From NCBI GenBank assembly GCA_021229015.1, contig CM037789.1, positions 24,770,256 through 24,834,255 of the forward strand: a stretch of 64,000 nucleotides of DNA. The letters run 5' to 3'. Position numbers and translations under genes: made by a program. The notes beneath the pieces were generated by a model. It saw only the letters and a list, made by a program, of their open reading frames with translations, did not search any database and was not told where the DNA came from. Shown in pieces: positions 1 to 12,200 of this stretch. Every line of letters starts with the position of its first letter. Positions within the stretch are counted from its first letter, which is position 1. The DNA comes from Solen grandis. Lineage: Eukaryota; Mollusca; Bivalvia; Adapedonta; Solenidae.

Positions 1-130
1 ATTACCAGACCACTGAGGAGCAGCGAACAGCATAAAACCTGATCAGCCTGCGAGATACTCGCAGGCTGATCTGGTTTTATGTTGTTCGCATAGGTCTTTT
101 CATGCTTTCCTCTATGAGGGAAAGGGTTAC
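1..130 (+). mobile_element. TTAA MITE, right two-thirds, at window edge
   Basis: Right part of the MITE family whose full copies are 243 bp: it holds the central hairpin (GCGAACAGCATAAAACC to its complement) and the right inverted repeat TATGAGGGAAAGGGTTAC (last TTAA mutated to TTAC). The left part is outside the window. Confidence 0.8.
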
Positions 131-185
131 AAAGGAAGTATCTATAGAATTCTATTCTATATCCTATCCAGGCTTACCTTCTTAC

Positions 186-292
186 AGACACTGTCAGCGC
201 CTCTGAGGAGCTGGCACACGGACAAATGGATTCTGGTTTTAGTCCCTTGGGTTGGAACGCACTGAGGAATGCATCACAGGAGGTCAGTGACC
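186..292 (-). CDS. DIP2: DIP2 exon (most 3' in window), CPCASSSEALTV segment
   Basis: Encodes W, then SLTSCDAFLSAFQPKGLKPE and SICPCASSSEALTVS (residues 367-402). It matches SISSCDAFLNVFQSKGLRPEVICPCASSPEALTV of DIP2. Acceptor gttctag and donor gtaaga. Ends in phase 0. The next exon lies left of the window. Between base 1 and the donor there is only a MITE fragment and intron. Confidence 0.94.
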
Positions 293-3200
293 CTAGAACA
301 CAAATGGAACACAACTCTCAGAGTCTCGATTGCAAGACAAAGGGATACAACTCTTCAGGCCCGCTTTGCAATTCAGTCGGACACAATCCTTTCAAGCCTA
401 AATGTAACAAATGTAGGTTATTAACGTATACGATGGATAATTTTCTTTGATCATCTTCAGGAATCTAAAAGGTTAATGAAATGTATATGTCCATCTCTTT
501 AAACTGGAAGATTTACAAATAGGCTATAAACAAATGCAGAACAAAGTAATTTCAACTTACTTAACCTTACCTAATATAGATGCACTTGCCACATCAGCAA
601 ACAATGTAGAAGCTCATATTCTACACTGTCTGCACAGCAAAGACATATCCTTGGATTCAAATTCCGTTTAAAATTAAGTAAATTAATTTTCATTAAGTTA
701 TAAATTGATATTGGAAAGAAAATTAAAATGCCCCATCCATCCCCTCTCAAAGTGAGGGCATAAAAAAGCAAAAAGGAAGTGACATGACTGAATAAGACAA
801 AGCAATCACTTGTATAGTGTGAAACTAGAAAGTGGAAAATTGAGTGGGCATGCTACTCACATGGGTTTGCCCCATCAGCCACCAGTAGGAGACGCAGTGA
901 GCTGAAGTTGACGTCTTTGTGGTCCTTTTGAGCCAGCAGCCCCCAGTGCATGTCCCGGGACTTCACTATGGCAATGGAGGCTGTAAACAGCAAATATTAT
1001 ATCAGTGTCAAACACAACAAGCGAATTGTTATGATTTTGATTTTGATTTTTTAATCCATTTCAGTAGTAAAGATTGCCCCTTTATAGAAATGGCTCAAAT
1101 TCCACCAACATTACTTAGCACCAAGTAATACTTAAATTCTTCCTCCATTACTATTTTATGAAATACTCAAGTACACGATTAAGATGAAATGAATTATTAC
1201 CTTAATAACTAACAGTAATTGTTAAGAAATGAATTATTTGGGTCTTGTTTTAGAGAGACAAGACTAATGAAATAACCCTTAACTTAGCACTAAGAATTGT
1301 TGGTGGAATTTGACCCAGAATTGTTACATATTAAAAGGTAGTTTAAAGAAATTTAACACATGGAAATAACTTCCAATTTACATACCTTTATATTTAGTAA
1401 TCATTTTCATCCAGGAGGCGGGGTCGACTTTCATCAGTGAATAAGGAATAAATATAACATGCATACCATTAAATACACTCTGAAAAGAGACGAGAAAGAA
1501 GATTACTAATAAACACAAATAATTCAAAACAGGAGAAAGTGTTCAGTGTATTATCTAATGAAGTATTAAATGTATGTAAATAAAAAATATTTCAATCAAA
1601 CCACTATCTTGATTAAGTCCGTTCAGAATCCTGGCAGAAAAGTAACCCACAATCATCACCTGTGTCAGTTGCATTACAATGCACAAAGTTAAAAAAAAAC
1701 AAAAAAACTTGGACTATTTTTTTTCTATTACAGACTGAATTTCCTTTCATGTTGCAGTTTATTCTTTTACCTCTTAAGTTTCATTTTAAAGCTTTGGCAA
1801 ACAGAGCAAACCTAGATCCTTCATTTATGATATTGTAAATTTGTACATGAATATTCTTGAGGTAAAAGGTCCAGGTAACATGGAAATATTTTTTGAGTAA
1901 GGACAATTTTCAGTAAAGACTAAATTTAAAACAAAAATCTTTAAATGAAGCATACTGAGAATCTAAAAACCCATCTGACCCTTATGATCCGGACAGAGAC
2001 AATCTTGCTTTGGTTGACAAATCAATGTTTACTTACACACAATATACCATGCCAGAGGCCCACGTCTCGTTTGAAGTCCAGCACACATACCATTACCTCC
2101 CCTGAAAGTAGAGGCTTAAATATATAACAAACTGTGCACCTGCCGTGTGTTCAGTGAACTCAACAGTCGCTAATGTGAGTGGTTGCACCCATTTTATTGC
2201 TGTGTATAGAATGTAACCAGAGTACTCGTTGTTAGCAAATGTGACCTAACGGTCACCTTCACTGAACACATGACTATATACATAACTTCAACTAGGGCTA
2301 TCACTAAAGGTGCTTATTACCCCCAATCAAGCCTTGTCCTCGTGTGAGTGTAGAACAGGATGCAACAGAAAATGATTAGCCCCCACTTCTGTGAAGCCAG
2401 GATATAATCGTCACCTACCTACACGCCTAACTAGCTCATTGTACACACAGAACATAACCTTGTGAAAAACTGTCTATAACTTTTTTTCAATTCAAAATCT
2501 TAATTCATTTTTTTGAGGTACAGTTTTGCTAATGTTGTCAGCGTTAACTACATTAATATGCAAATTAATTGGGTTAGGTTCAGTATGCAAATGAATGTGT
2601 GGCTTGTGGAAAATAAAAGTGGTGTCTTTCTCTAGATGAAAATGAAGGTGTGTGGCTAAGCATGCAAATGAGTTTTGTAAAGTTCTGCTAGGAGTGAGTG
2701 CACATTTTAATATGCAAATTAATTGGGTTAGGTTCAGTATGCAAATGAATGTGTGGCTAAGTATGCAAATGAGTTGTTTATGGTTCTTTATGCAAATGAA
2801 TAATGTGCAAAAAAAGAGTGAATATGTGACTTTGTATGCAGATGTGTGTGCTTTGCCCCACATACCTTCTGTATAGTTACAGGCCACAGTGAGGGTTCTG
2901 CAGTGACTGAGGGCCCCGTTCCGTGTCACTGTCACTCCCACCGTGCTGCCGTCCTTACCCGTTGAATACTGAAATAGACACAGCTCTCTTGTCAGAACAT
3001 TCTCTTTTTCGAAATAACCACTCAAAATCATCTTAAATCCCCCCTACTCTCTCTCATTTAATCTCTCTCATTTTCTTTTTATTTTCACTTACTTGGTGAA
3101 AATACATACAAAATAAATAAAAATACAAACATGCTCATTATCAAAGGTAAACCAGCCAGTTTTATCATTATTATTAGTAACACATTTTTAACTTAACCAT

Positions 3201-6200
3201 GGTAACTGATATAAATGAATGAAATTGTCTGAAAGCAGATTTCTCAATATAAATGATGTATGGAAGGAAGCTATGAGAAAGTGAAATAACATGAATTGTG
3301 ACAATATGAGAAAGTGAGATATGATGAAACCATGGTAGTAAAGGTGAAAAAAGACTTTCTGAAGAGATTTACACAAAGTAAGAGAAATGAAAGCACCAGG
3401 GCACATATCTGCAGCGTAATGTCTGACGAGTGAGCTACCACACACCACCATCACCATGGTAACAGGGCGGTACCACCACGTGACTCGAGACCCTACACCA
3501 CAGACGTGCCACTGGTTGTAATGGTTACCGTATCAGCGCGGCTCTGTATCTCCTTTACCTCCACATAGGCGGGGACGTCCTCGGAGGCCTTGGGTGGGGG
3601 CTGCCAGTCCTTCGGGAGTTTGGACATACTGTCTGTGGACAGCCAAGACAACCTGGGCCATCCTGAAAATAAACAACATGCAACTTCATTCACACTGTAC
3701 ATAAAGCCAATTTTCAATTTAAAGCAGTGAAAAACAAGTAACCGGTATTGCACGCAACACATGGGTCCCCTACCGGTGAGGTGCATAATTTTTCCATTAC
3801 CATACCAACCAGTATTTTGGTCCAAGAAAAAACAAAGTGACATGCAGAATCTCCATACTGCCATCTATTCATATACCAAGTTTCATAATATTATCTTCTT
3901 TTTTTTTTTAAGTTATCGCAGGGTCCAGGTTTCCTGACGAACGGATGGACAAACAGACAGACAGATGGAAGGAATGGACCCTGGGAATGTCCATATGGAA
4001 CCATATACACAGAGCTTACTAGGTTATTTCTTTTTTAATTGTTAGACATAAAATTGTAATTTTCAAAGAAAGCATTTTTCCCTAAACATGAATACAATGG
4101 TCCATAGCTGTATGGATATAATCCAGTGTGTTGTGAATTAAATGTTTTTGATTAGGAGATTTCTTTTCATCTCAAGTAATTGCATCACTCGCAATAGAGT
4201 ATATTTGCAATTTTCATATAGTATAAGGCAAATGTAAACTTCTACTAGTTCTAACAGAACTCACTTTCTCTGTAAATCATATGTACATCTCTGATATTTG
4301 ATTTTCTTTCTTCTGTCTAATATTTGACAAGAACAATTAGTATTTAAGAGAAAGTGAGATGCATCCAAGGCAAAATAGAGTGCAAGAGAGAGACACACAC
4401 ATAGAAAAAGGCAGAGAAAAGGGCAGAAAGAGAAACAATCATTTGAATTTATTGCAAAACAAAATTGAGGAAACAGAAAGAGAGAGCCAAAGAGACAATA
4501 TTTACTTACCTCTAAATGTGACCACCTCTCCGCTGGCTGTTTTACTGAGCCCCTTGAGGCAAGCCTCTGACGTCAGTGCCCAGTTGACATTCAGACTGCC
4601 CAGGAGAAAACCTATACCCTGACCACCTGCGTCCTGAAGCGAGACACGACAACCATAATACAAAGTCGTCAATCACACTATTTCAGTTGTTGTTGTTGTT
4701 TTGGTGTTTACGTTGAAACTTTATTTTACATTGATTACAAATCAAATCATCAAAACTTTTACAAGAGCATGATATGTGGATGCCAACACTCATCTGTTGT
4801 TTTTTTTTTAAAAAAAGGGGAGATAAATTTGGCTAAAATGGACCTAAGAGTTATGGCTCGTGATTGGAATGTAGCCCTTGTGATAGTGAACAAGTATGTG
4901 AAGTTTGATTACTGATTGTTTAATAGTTTTGAAGTAAAAGTCAAGGTTAACGTTTTTCATGCCAAGGACAAAACCAACAGAGCGACGACAATAGCAAAAC
5001 TTTTTTCTTTGATAAATAGCAGAGCTAATAAATCACTCTTGATAGCTCTAGTGGTGACATATATGGTCATTTTTGTGGTGGAAACAGGAGAACTCAGACA
5101 AAACCAATGTGTCAGGACAGGCAACACTGTATATCATATATCAGAAAATTACACAACCGAACAATCTTTAACTCTCTTTAATTTAGAAAACAATTCAAGT
5201 CATTTCATATAAATTTACTGAATTATTAAGTGAAATATAAAGTAAGCACATTTCATTTCATATAAAAAATATCTTATAGTAAACTAATTTGTAGCCTTAA
5301 AGCATTTTCATCTACATTTGTTTAACACAAAATATAGATGGAGGCTATATTTAGAAACACAGTGCCCGAGTGTGGCGCCACCTACCCTGCGAGAGGTTGG
5401 TACCTCCACTGGTACCGGAACCACACCTGCCATCATGCAGCCGTAGAAACCACATATAAAGGATATTGGGTCGTTGTTAGGGTACACTAGCGCCACCTGC
5501 AAAATGTTACCATGGAAATTAATTAGAAACGTAAGTTTAAGTCATAATGCATGTTCCTTTCATCAATTTTTTAAATAAAAATATTAGGGGGGAAATTACC
5601 TATGGTACAAAAACTTTTCACCTGGTCTATTTTATTTTTCTCTGACAAACATTTGATCCAAAATGATCAAATCAAAAAGCTGGTCAAGAACAAATTTCAC
5701 AACAGCAATCTCATTCTGGGATGCAAAAGTCCTAAAATTAAACCTCAGCCTTTAAGAATTGAGAAAATATATTTAAAAAAAAAAATGTTCTAGATATTCA
5801 ATTGCCCCGCACTTATGATCACAGCCTGCGAGTAACTCGCAGGCTAACAGGTTTTATGCTGTTCGCTGCTCCTTAGTGGTCTGGAAATGAGGATTTTGAA
5901 ATTAAATTTGGTAAGGTTTAACTGTGGTTTTCTGCAGATCAGGCTTTTTGTGATACCTATTGAGGGCGTCAAAATGAGTATATATGAGGGAAAGGGTTAA
6001 AGGAAAGAAAACGTTAATCTTTATGAGCATTTCATGAGAAAAATACAGAGCAACTTACCCGGTCCCCTGGTTTGATTGGCAGCTCACCCTTCTGGCCGAC
6101 TTTATTCAATAAGTTGTATGCTATCTTCTGTGTTTTACTCAGTAACTTTCCTGGAAAGAGAAAAGAACAAACGAAAAATCATATATTGTCACCACAAGAT

Positions 6201-9200
6201 TTTATTTGCCATGTTGAAAGTCATATGAAAGACAGAAAATCTTCTAAGGAATCTTTAATAAGATCTGATGAACCTTTCTGGCTTTCAATGAATGGTAAAG
6301 TCACACCTGTCTTAAGAGGTCAGTTATGGGAAAAATAAAAGAGTGACCGCGTAACAGAAGTGGTAGCTAAATGAAGGTTAAACATGTACCTAAATGCTAG
6401 TGTTGTAATATCTAAACTGACTGCTAAATGGAGTTTGGCCGTTTAATAAAGGTGGCCGTTAATACAGGTTCAACTGTATATGAGGACGTATAGACTGTCA
6501 GTACCGTTTCCAAGCCACTAAAATATCATTCACATTTTAACCCTTTCCCTCATATAGACTCATTTTGACGCACTCAATAGGTACCACATAAAGCCTGATC
6601 TGCAGAAAACCACAGTTAACCCTTATCAAATTTAATTATAAAGTCCTCATTTTTTAGACCACTGAGGAGCAGGGAACAGCATAAAACCTGATCAGCCTAC
6701 GAGTTACTCGCAGGCTGATCTGGTTTTATGTTGTTCGCATAGGTCTTTTCATGGTTTCCTCTATGAGGGAAAGGGTTAACCAAATCATTACAGCGAAGCC
6801 AGCGCAGACACCGATGCTCAGGTGATAGTATAACTTTCCTTACTCTTTGAATAGTCAAACTAAAAATATGCCAGCTATGAGAAATAGAAAAGCTGCACCT
6901 GTCAATGAAGCATAATCTAAATGATGCTTACCGTAGGTGAGATTGACTGTTGGTTTGCCGTTCTGGTCAAGCACGGTGACCGCCAGGGCCTTGTATGTGG
7001 AGGATCCATACCTGTGGAGAGCAGCCTCAAGGTTGCGTGGCAACCCTGACGGAACCTATAAAACAGCATACTGTCTTATAAACTTACTATATAAGTTGGG
7101 TCAATAAGCGACGCAATGAATATTTAGGTAAAATTCAAGAGAATAATTAATATTGGGTTTGACGTTCCGTTCAAGTATTTCAGTCATTTGAGGACTATGT
7201 TTATCTGAGACAAAGTGCTGCCACACTGCAGTATCACGCCATTGACATATGGCACGATACTACACCCAGTCAAATAATTTTGACACCTAGCCAACCAGTA
7301 CTGGAACTAGCCTTATACGCTGAGCGCCAAGCAAGGGAGCTATACCAGTACCATTTTTTTATGACTTTGGCATGTTGCGGTTGGGGATCTAACCCACAAC
7401 CTACCAATTCCGGGGCGGACACTCTAACCACTCGGCCAGTGGGACCCGTTTAATTTGTAATGAACATCTGGGTGAAAGAAAAAGTAATGAAATTCCATGC
7501 TTATATGCAGAGGAAACAAAACCACCATGTAATATAGGAGAAAATAATGGGACATCATAATGCATTTTGTTCTTAAACGTAAGTTATTAATATAAACATA
7601 AACAATTCATTTTTCCATTTGATGCTTTAAAATTTTGCAGTACTTTCTTTATTTGCTACATTTCATGGACAGCATTGATATTTGCACCAGTTATGTCCAG
7701 CAAGAAGAGCAAGATAACTCAAACTTACGGTCCAGACAATATTGTTACAAGTAGAGTTTACTGTAAATCTATTTGCTAATGGACCCAGCTATGCCTAACA
7801 CACATATTTAACCCTTTCCCTCATATAGACTATATATATGATCTGCAGAAAACCACAGTTAAACCTTACCAAATTTAATTACAAAATCCTCATTTCCAGA
7901 CCACTGTGGAGCAGCGAACAGCATAAAACCTGATCAGCCTGCGAGTTACTTGCAGGCTGATCTGGTTTTATGCTGTTCGCATAGGTCTTTTCCTGGTGTC
8001 CTCTATGAGGGAAAGGGTTAAACCAAATAATTCCCACACATAATATAAACCAAATAGGGAACTTACCACAAGAGGGTCCCCAGCCACTGGGGTGAGGGTG
8101 CTACCCTCTGGTTTGGGTGCATTAGGGTCAGTGGGTGGGGCTGAAATACAAAGGGCATATGAATATATGAATATATGATAAATGAATCTCTGAAACCATT
8201 TTTAATATACTTAGGATGAAATTATGACTTGAACTGCTTATATAAGTGGGATTTAAGTTGAGATCTTATGAGAATGTGTTGTCAAGTGACGCTTGTTATA
8301 TTTGATCAATGATATAATGGAAAATGTGGTAAGATGAGGTTTAAGATATCCCAATCATTATAAAAACCGTCAACAATTGCATAAATCATCTAAAAATACA
8401 ATTCATTAACAAAGATTTCTCAAAGTACACAAAAAGCTCATATGCAACGCAAGTATTGTTGAGGTGTACTGGGACTCTAGAGCACATTGACAGGGAGATA
8501 GAAAGAGAGAAAAAGTTGGATGGAGAAAGAGAGATATTGAGATTTTCATGCTCAGGGACCTAGGGATCCCCATGTAGGTCAGCTATGTCTATACAGTCAT
8601 GCTTCAACCCTTTACCACTGGTTGTACCAGTACAAAACTACGAGTAATCATGATTCATACAAATTTTTCTACAGCAAATTTAGGGTTTTTTCAAGGATTT
8701 TTAAGGCCTAAAAATTTGAAATTAGGGACAAACATATATTGCAACTTATGCCTGAAATTTTAAAGCATGAAAGGGATGATCCTCCATTTTTTAACAACTT
8801 GATAAACACTTTATGATCAATACGGAAATTTCAAACTCAAAGGTTTTTTCAAAACCTTTAGTTTAATCTTATGGGGTTTTCAAGGGTTTACAAGACAAAA
8901 TATCATTTTCAAGGGTTTTATAAGACAGACATCATATTCAAGGGTTATGCAAGACCTGTGCAAACCATGGTAACTTGCAGGCCAACCAGGATCTAATACA
9001 GTTTGTTACTGGTCAGTACATTGTCAGTATCTCTGACGAGAGATGGTACCACTGTACAACCTGTCGGAGAGTTCTTTCTTGCAGTCTGATCTGGTTTTGA
9101 TTTTGTTTATAACAGGGCATGAGAGTGGTAAAGGGCCAAGTTTACTCAGTTGTGGCACTGACCTGTGATTATATAGGAAAGGTTATATTTATGATAGCAA

Positions 9201-12200
9201 CATGAGCAGTAGAGAAATACTTGCAGATGTTCTGAATAATGTACAGCAAGTTGTAGTTTTCTATAAGTTACCCCCCTTTATTTTTCCAATCAAAGTTGTA
9301 GACTGCTGATAAAAAATATTTTCTGAAAGTTGTCCCCTTTTATTTTTCAAATCAAAGCTGTAGTCTGGTGGTGCAAAATGTAGTTTTCAAAAAGTTGTCC
9401 CCCTTTACTTTTCCAATATCGAAATCGTAGACTTGTGGTACAAAATGTTTTCAAAAAATTGTCCCCTTTTATTTTTCTATTTAAGTTGTAGACTGAAAGT
9501 TCAATCTGAAGGTTTCAAAAAGTTGTCCCCCTTTATTTTTCCATCAAAAATATACTGATGGTTACAATCAGATTATGTTCCTTGTTACGAGTCAGCCATG
9601 CTTGGTTATGTTTTGTACAGATATTGAGGTTATTAAAGTTTTGTGAAAGAAGATTTGAAGTCGTCCACTGACCAATTTCCACTGTGAATATTAGTACTCT
9701 GCTAGGTAAATATAATAATAACCTGATGGAGGAGCCATGTGCTGCCAACACTTATTTATCATTTATGCTACTGTAGCTTTAATAACATTTTTACCATTTT
9801 ATTCTTTATACAAGAGCATACTAATATATATCAGAAAGGTGTGAACAAATTGCCACACTAAAGGATTAATCTTTTTATGTTGGGTTTTACATCCCACCAT
9901 GAATTTTTCAGTCATTTTGAGATTACGTCTACTTGAGACATATATAGCACTGCTACAATGCAGTATCACACTACAAACATGTCATAATTTAAGACCTATA
10001 AAATTTCCTGACACTGGGCCAACCAGTCCTGGAAATGTCCTTTATTTACACCAGACTTCAAACAGGGAGCTAACAGTACTATTTTTTAACATAATTTATT
10101 ACCAAACTTTAATATCTTATATAAATAATCTAGGACTTTTAAACAATACATTACAAAGCCTTGAACATCCTCAAGGGGAGATAACTTGTAAGAACTAATG
10201 ACTCTGTCCAGTATACATAGAAACAAAGCATTGAGGAAAACTATATGACACAAAATGCTTCAAGTATCAGAGGAAAGAATAGCTGTCCTAAGAAAATTAC
10301 TTGCAAAACTTTTGTTTCAATTTGGACTAATCACAACTGTTGCAGCAAGAAGGGTAATAAAAGCAAGATGCTTGGAAACAGTTGTATGGTGAATAAAATA
10401 ATGAACCGCTGCATGTGGAGACGAAAATTTTACTGGTATTAGGACATCACCTTTTTTTTTCTTAGTTACTCATTGGGTCATTTATTCTTATAATTAACCT
10501 TTTCCCTCATATAGACTCATTTTGACGCACTCAATAGGTACCACATAAAGCCTGATCTGCAGAAAACCACAGTTAAACCTTACCAAATTTAATTATAAAG
10601 TCCTCATTTCCAGACCACTGAGGAGCAGCGAACAGCATAAAACCTGATTAGCCTGCGAGTTACTCGCAGGCTGATCTGGTTTTTGTTGTTCGCATAGGTC
10701 TTTTCATGGTTTCCTCTATGAGGGAAAGGGTTAACTTCAAGATAAAGAGATCCTAAAAATGCAAACATGAAAAACTGACGGTCTACTGTATAGAAATATC
10801 TCTATAGCTAAACAGAGTTTAACATTAGATGAATGTTTGGCTTTGTTGTCAAATGATTCGTAAATATCTGGGTAGAACCAGTAACTGTGCTGTTATTCTC
10901 ACCTGAGTGTTGGTGACTGGCATGCTCAATACACTCATGACCAATACCCTATACACTATGACCCCACCTTTCAACTATCACTTTAATAATTGCTTATATA
11001 CTGTTTTACTTTTCATCATTCTATTGAACATAATTCTTTACCAATCACTCCTACCTGATCCTATATTCTCAAGATTTGTTTTGTTAAAACAGAATATATC
11101 TTTATAAACAGCCTTACCATATGTACAGCCTACAAAAAGAAGTGTACAGAAACAATTATTCTTTAATGCCGACAGCTCATAATGACTTATCCATGCAAAA
11201 GAATGAGATAAAATGATTAACAAGTCTATGAATCTGTACAGAGAGTAACAACAATCCCATGACTCTGAGTGTGTCACCTGATGCAGATAAAACAATTCAG
11301 GGGGAAGAAAAATCAAACAAATACTTTATAGTGGCTAAACTTATGTACTTTGAACACTTTTCATGGAAATCAACTTTGATCATGAGACTTGACATCAAGG
11401 AAACTAACAGTATCAATTTTCATGTGAATTTTATTATAATTTAACCTAAGTTAGTTTCTGTACATGCAATCAACCAATTAAAGGTCAAATTAGGAAGTGA
11501 TGATAATTTTACTGTTAATGTCTGCAGAGAAGAAGCTTGTGCTATCTGACCCCAAAGTAATCCTTACGCTCAGTTTGTCAGGCGACACACACAAATAATA
11601 ACACAATGTTTCAAAAGAAGAAAAAAAAATGTAAAAGAATAAGACAGATTTTAAATGAGATATAAAAACAACAAATGAATTCAGTTTGACTGCAAAATAT
11701 AAAATTACCTGTTTCTGATTATTTGTGTATCCCATAGCAAAAGTGCCCAGGCCAAATATTAACATTCCATTACAGGTTAAGGGAACAAACACACAGTTCA
11801 TTTGTCACAAAGCTTCCTTAAAAGATGCGAAAACCTGATTTTTATTTAGACACTAGGATTTTTATAGGATTATAATTACGTTTTTTAGCAACATAAATTG
11901 GGTAAATATCTTGGAAATAAATTCATAAGAGTGTTCTTTGGAACGCATGTGTCACCTGCTGAACTGTGATGGAAAAAGTGTGACGAACAGACAGTACGGA
12001 CGGACGTATGGGTGACAGAAAAGTGATCCCTATGTGTCACCTCTGCTTACAGCAGGTGACACAAAAATAAGAAGAGTGTTATGATGGCAATGTCATGAGT
12101 ATAAATTTCGGTGAATTCATATTCCAGAATAATTATTATGTGACATCCATAATAAACAAACACCCGTATTTTGTGGGTAACACCCACACACAAAAAGACA

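Noticed and set aside
2652..2876. Plus-strand frame rich in MQMN motifs
   Set aside because: It is a translation of the ATGCAAAT repeats in a DIP2 intron and overlaps a DIP2 exon antisense.
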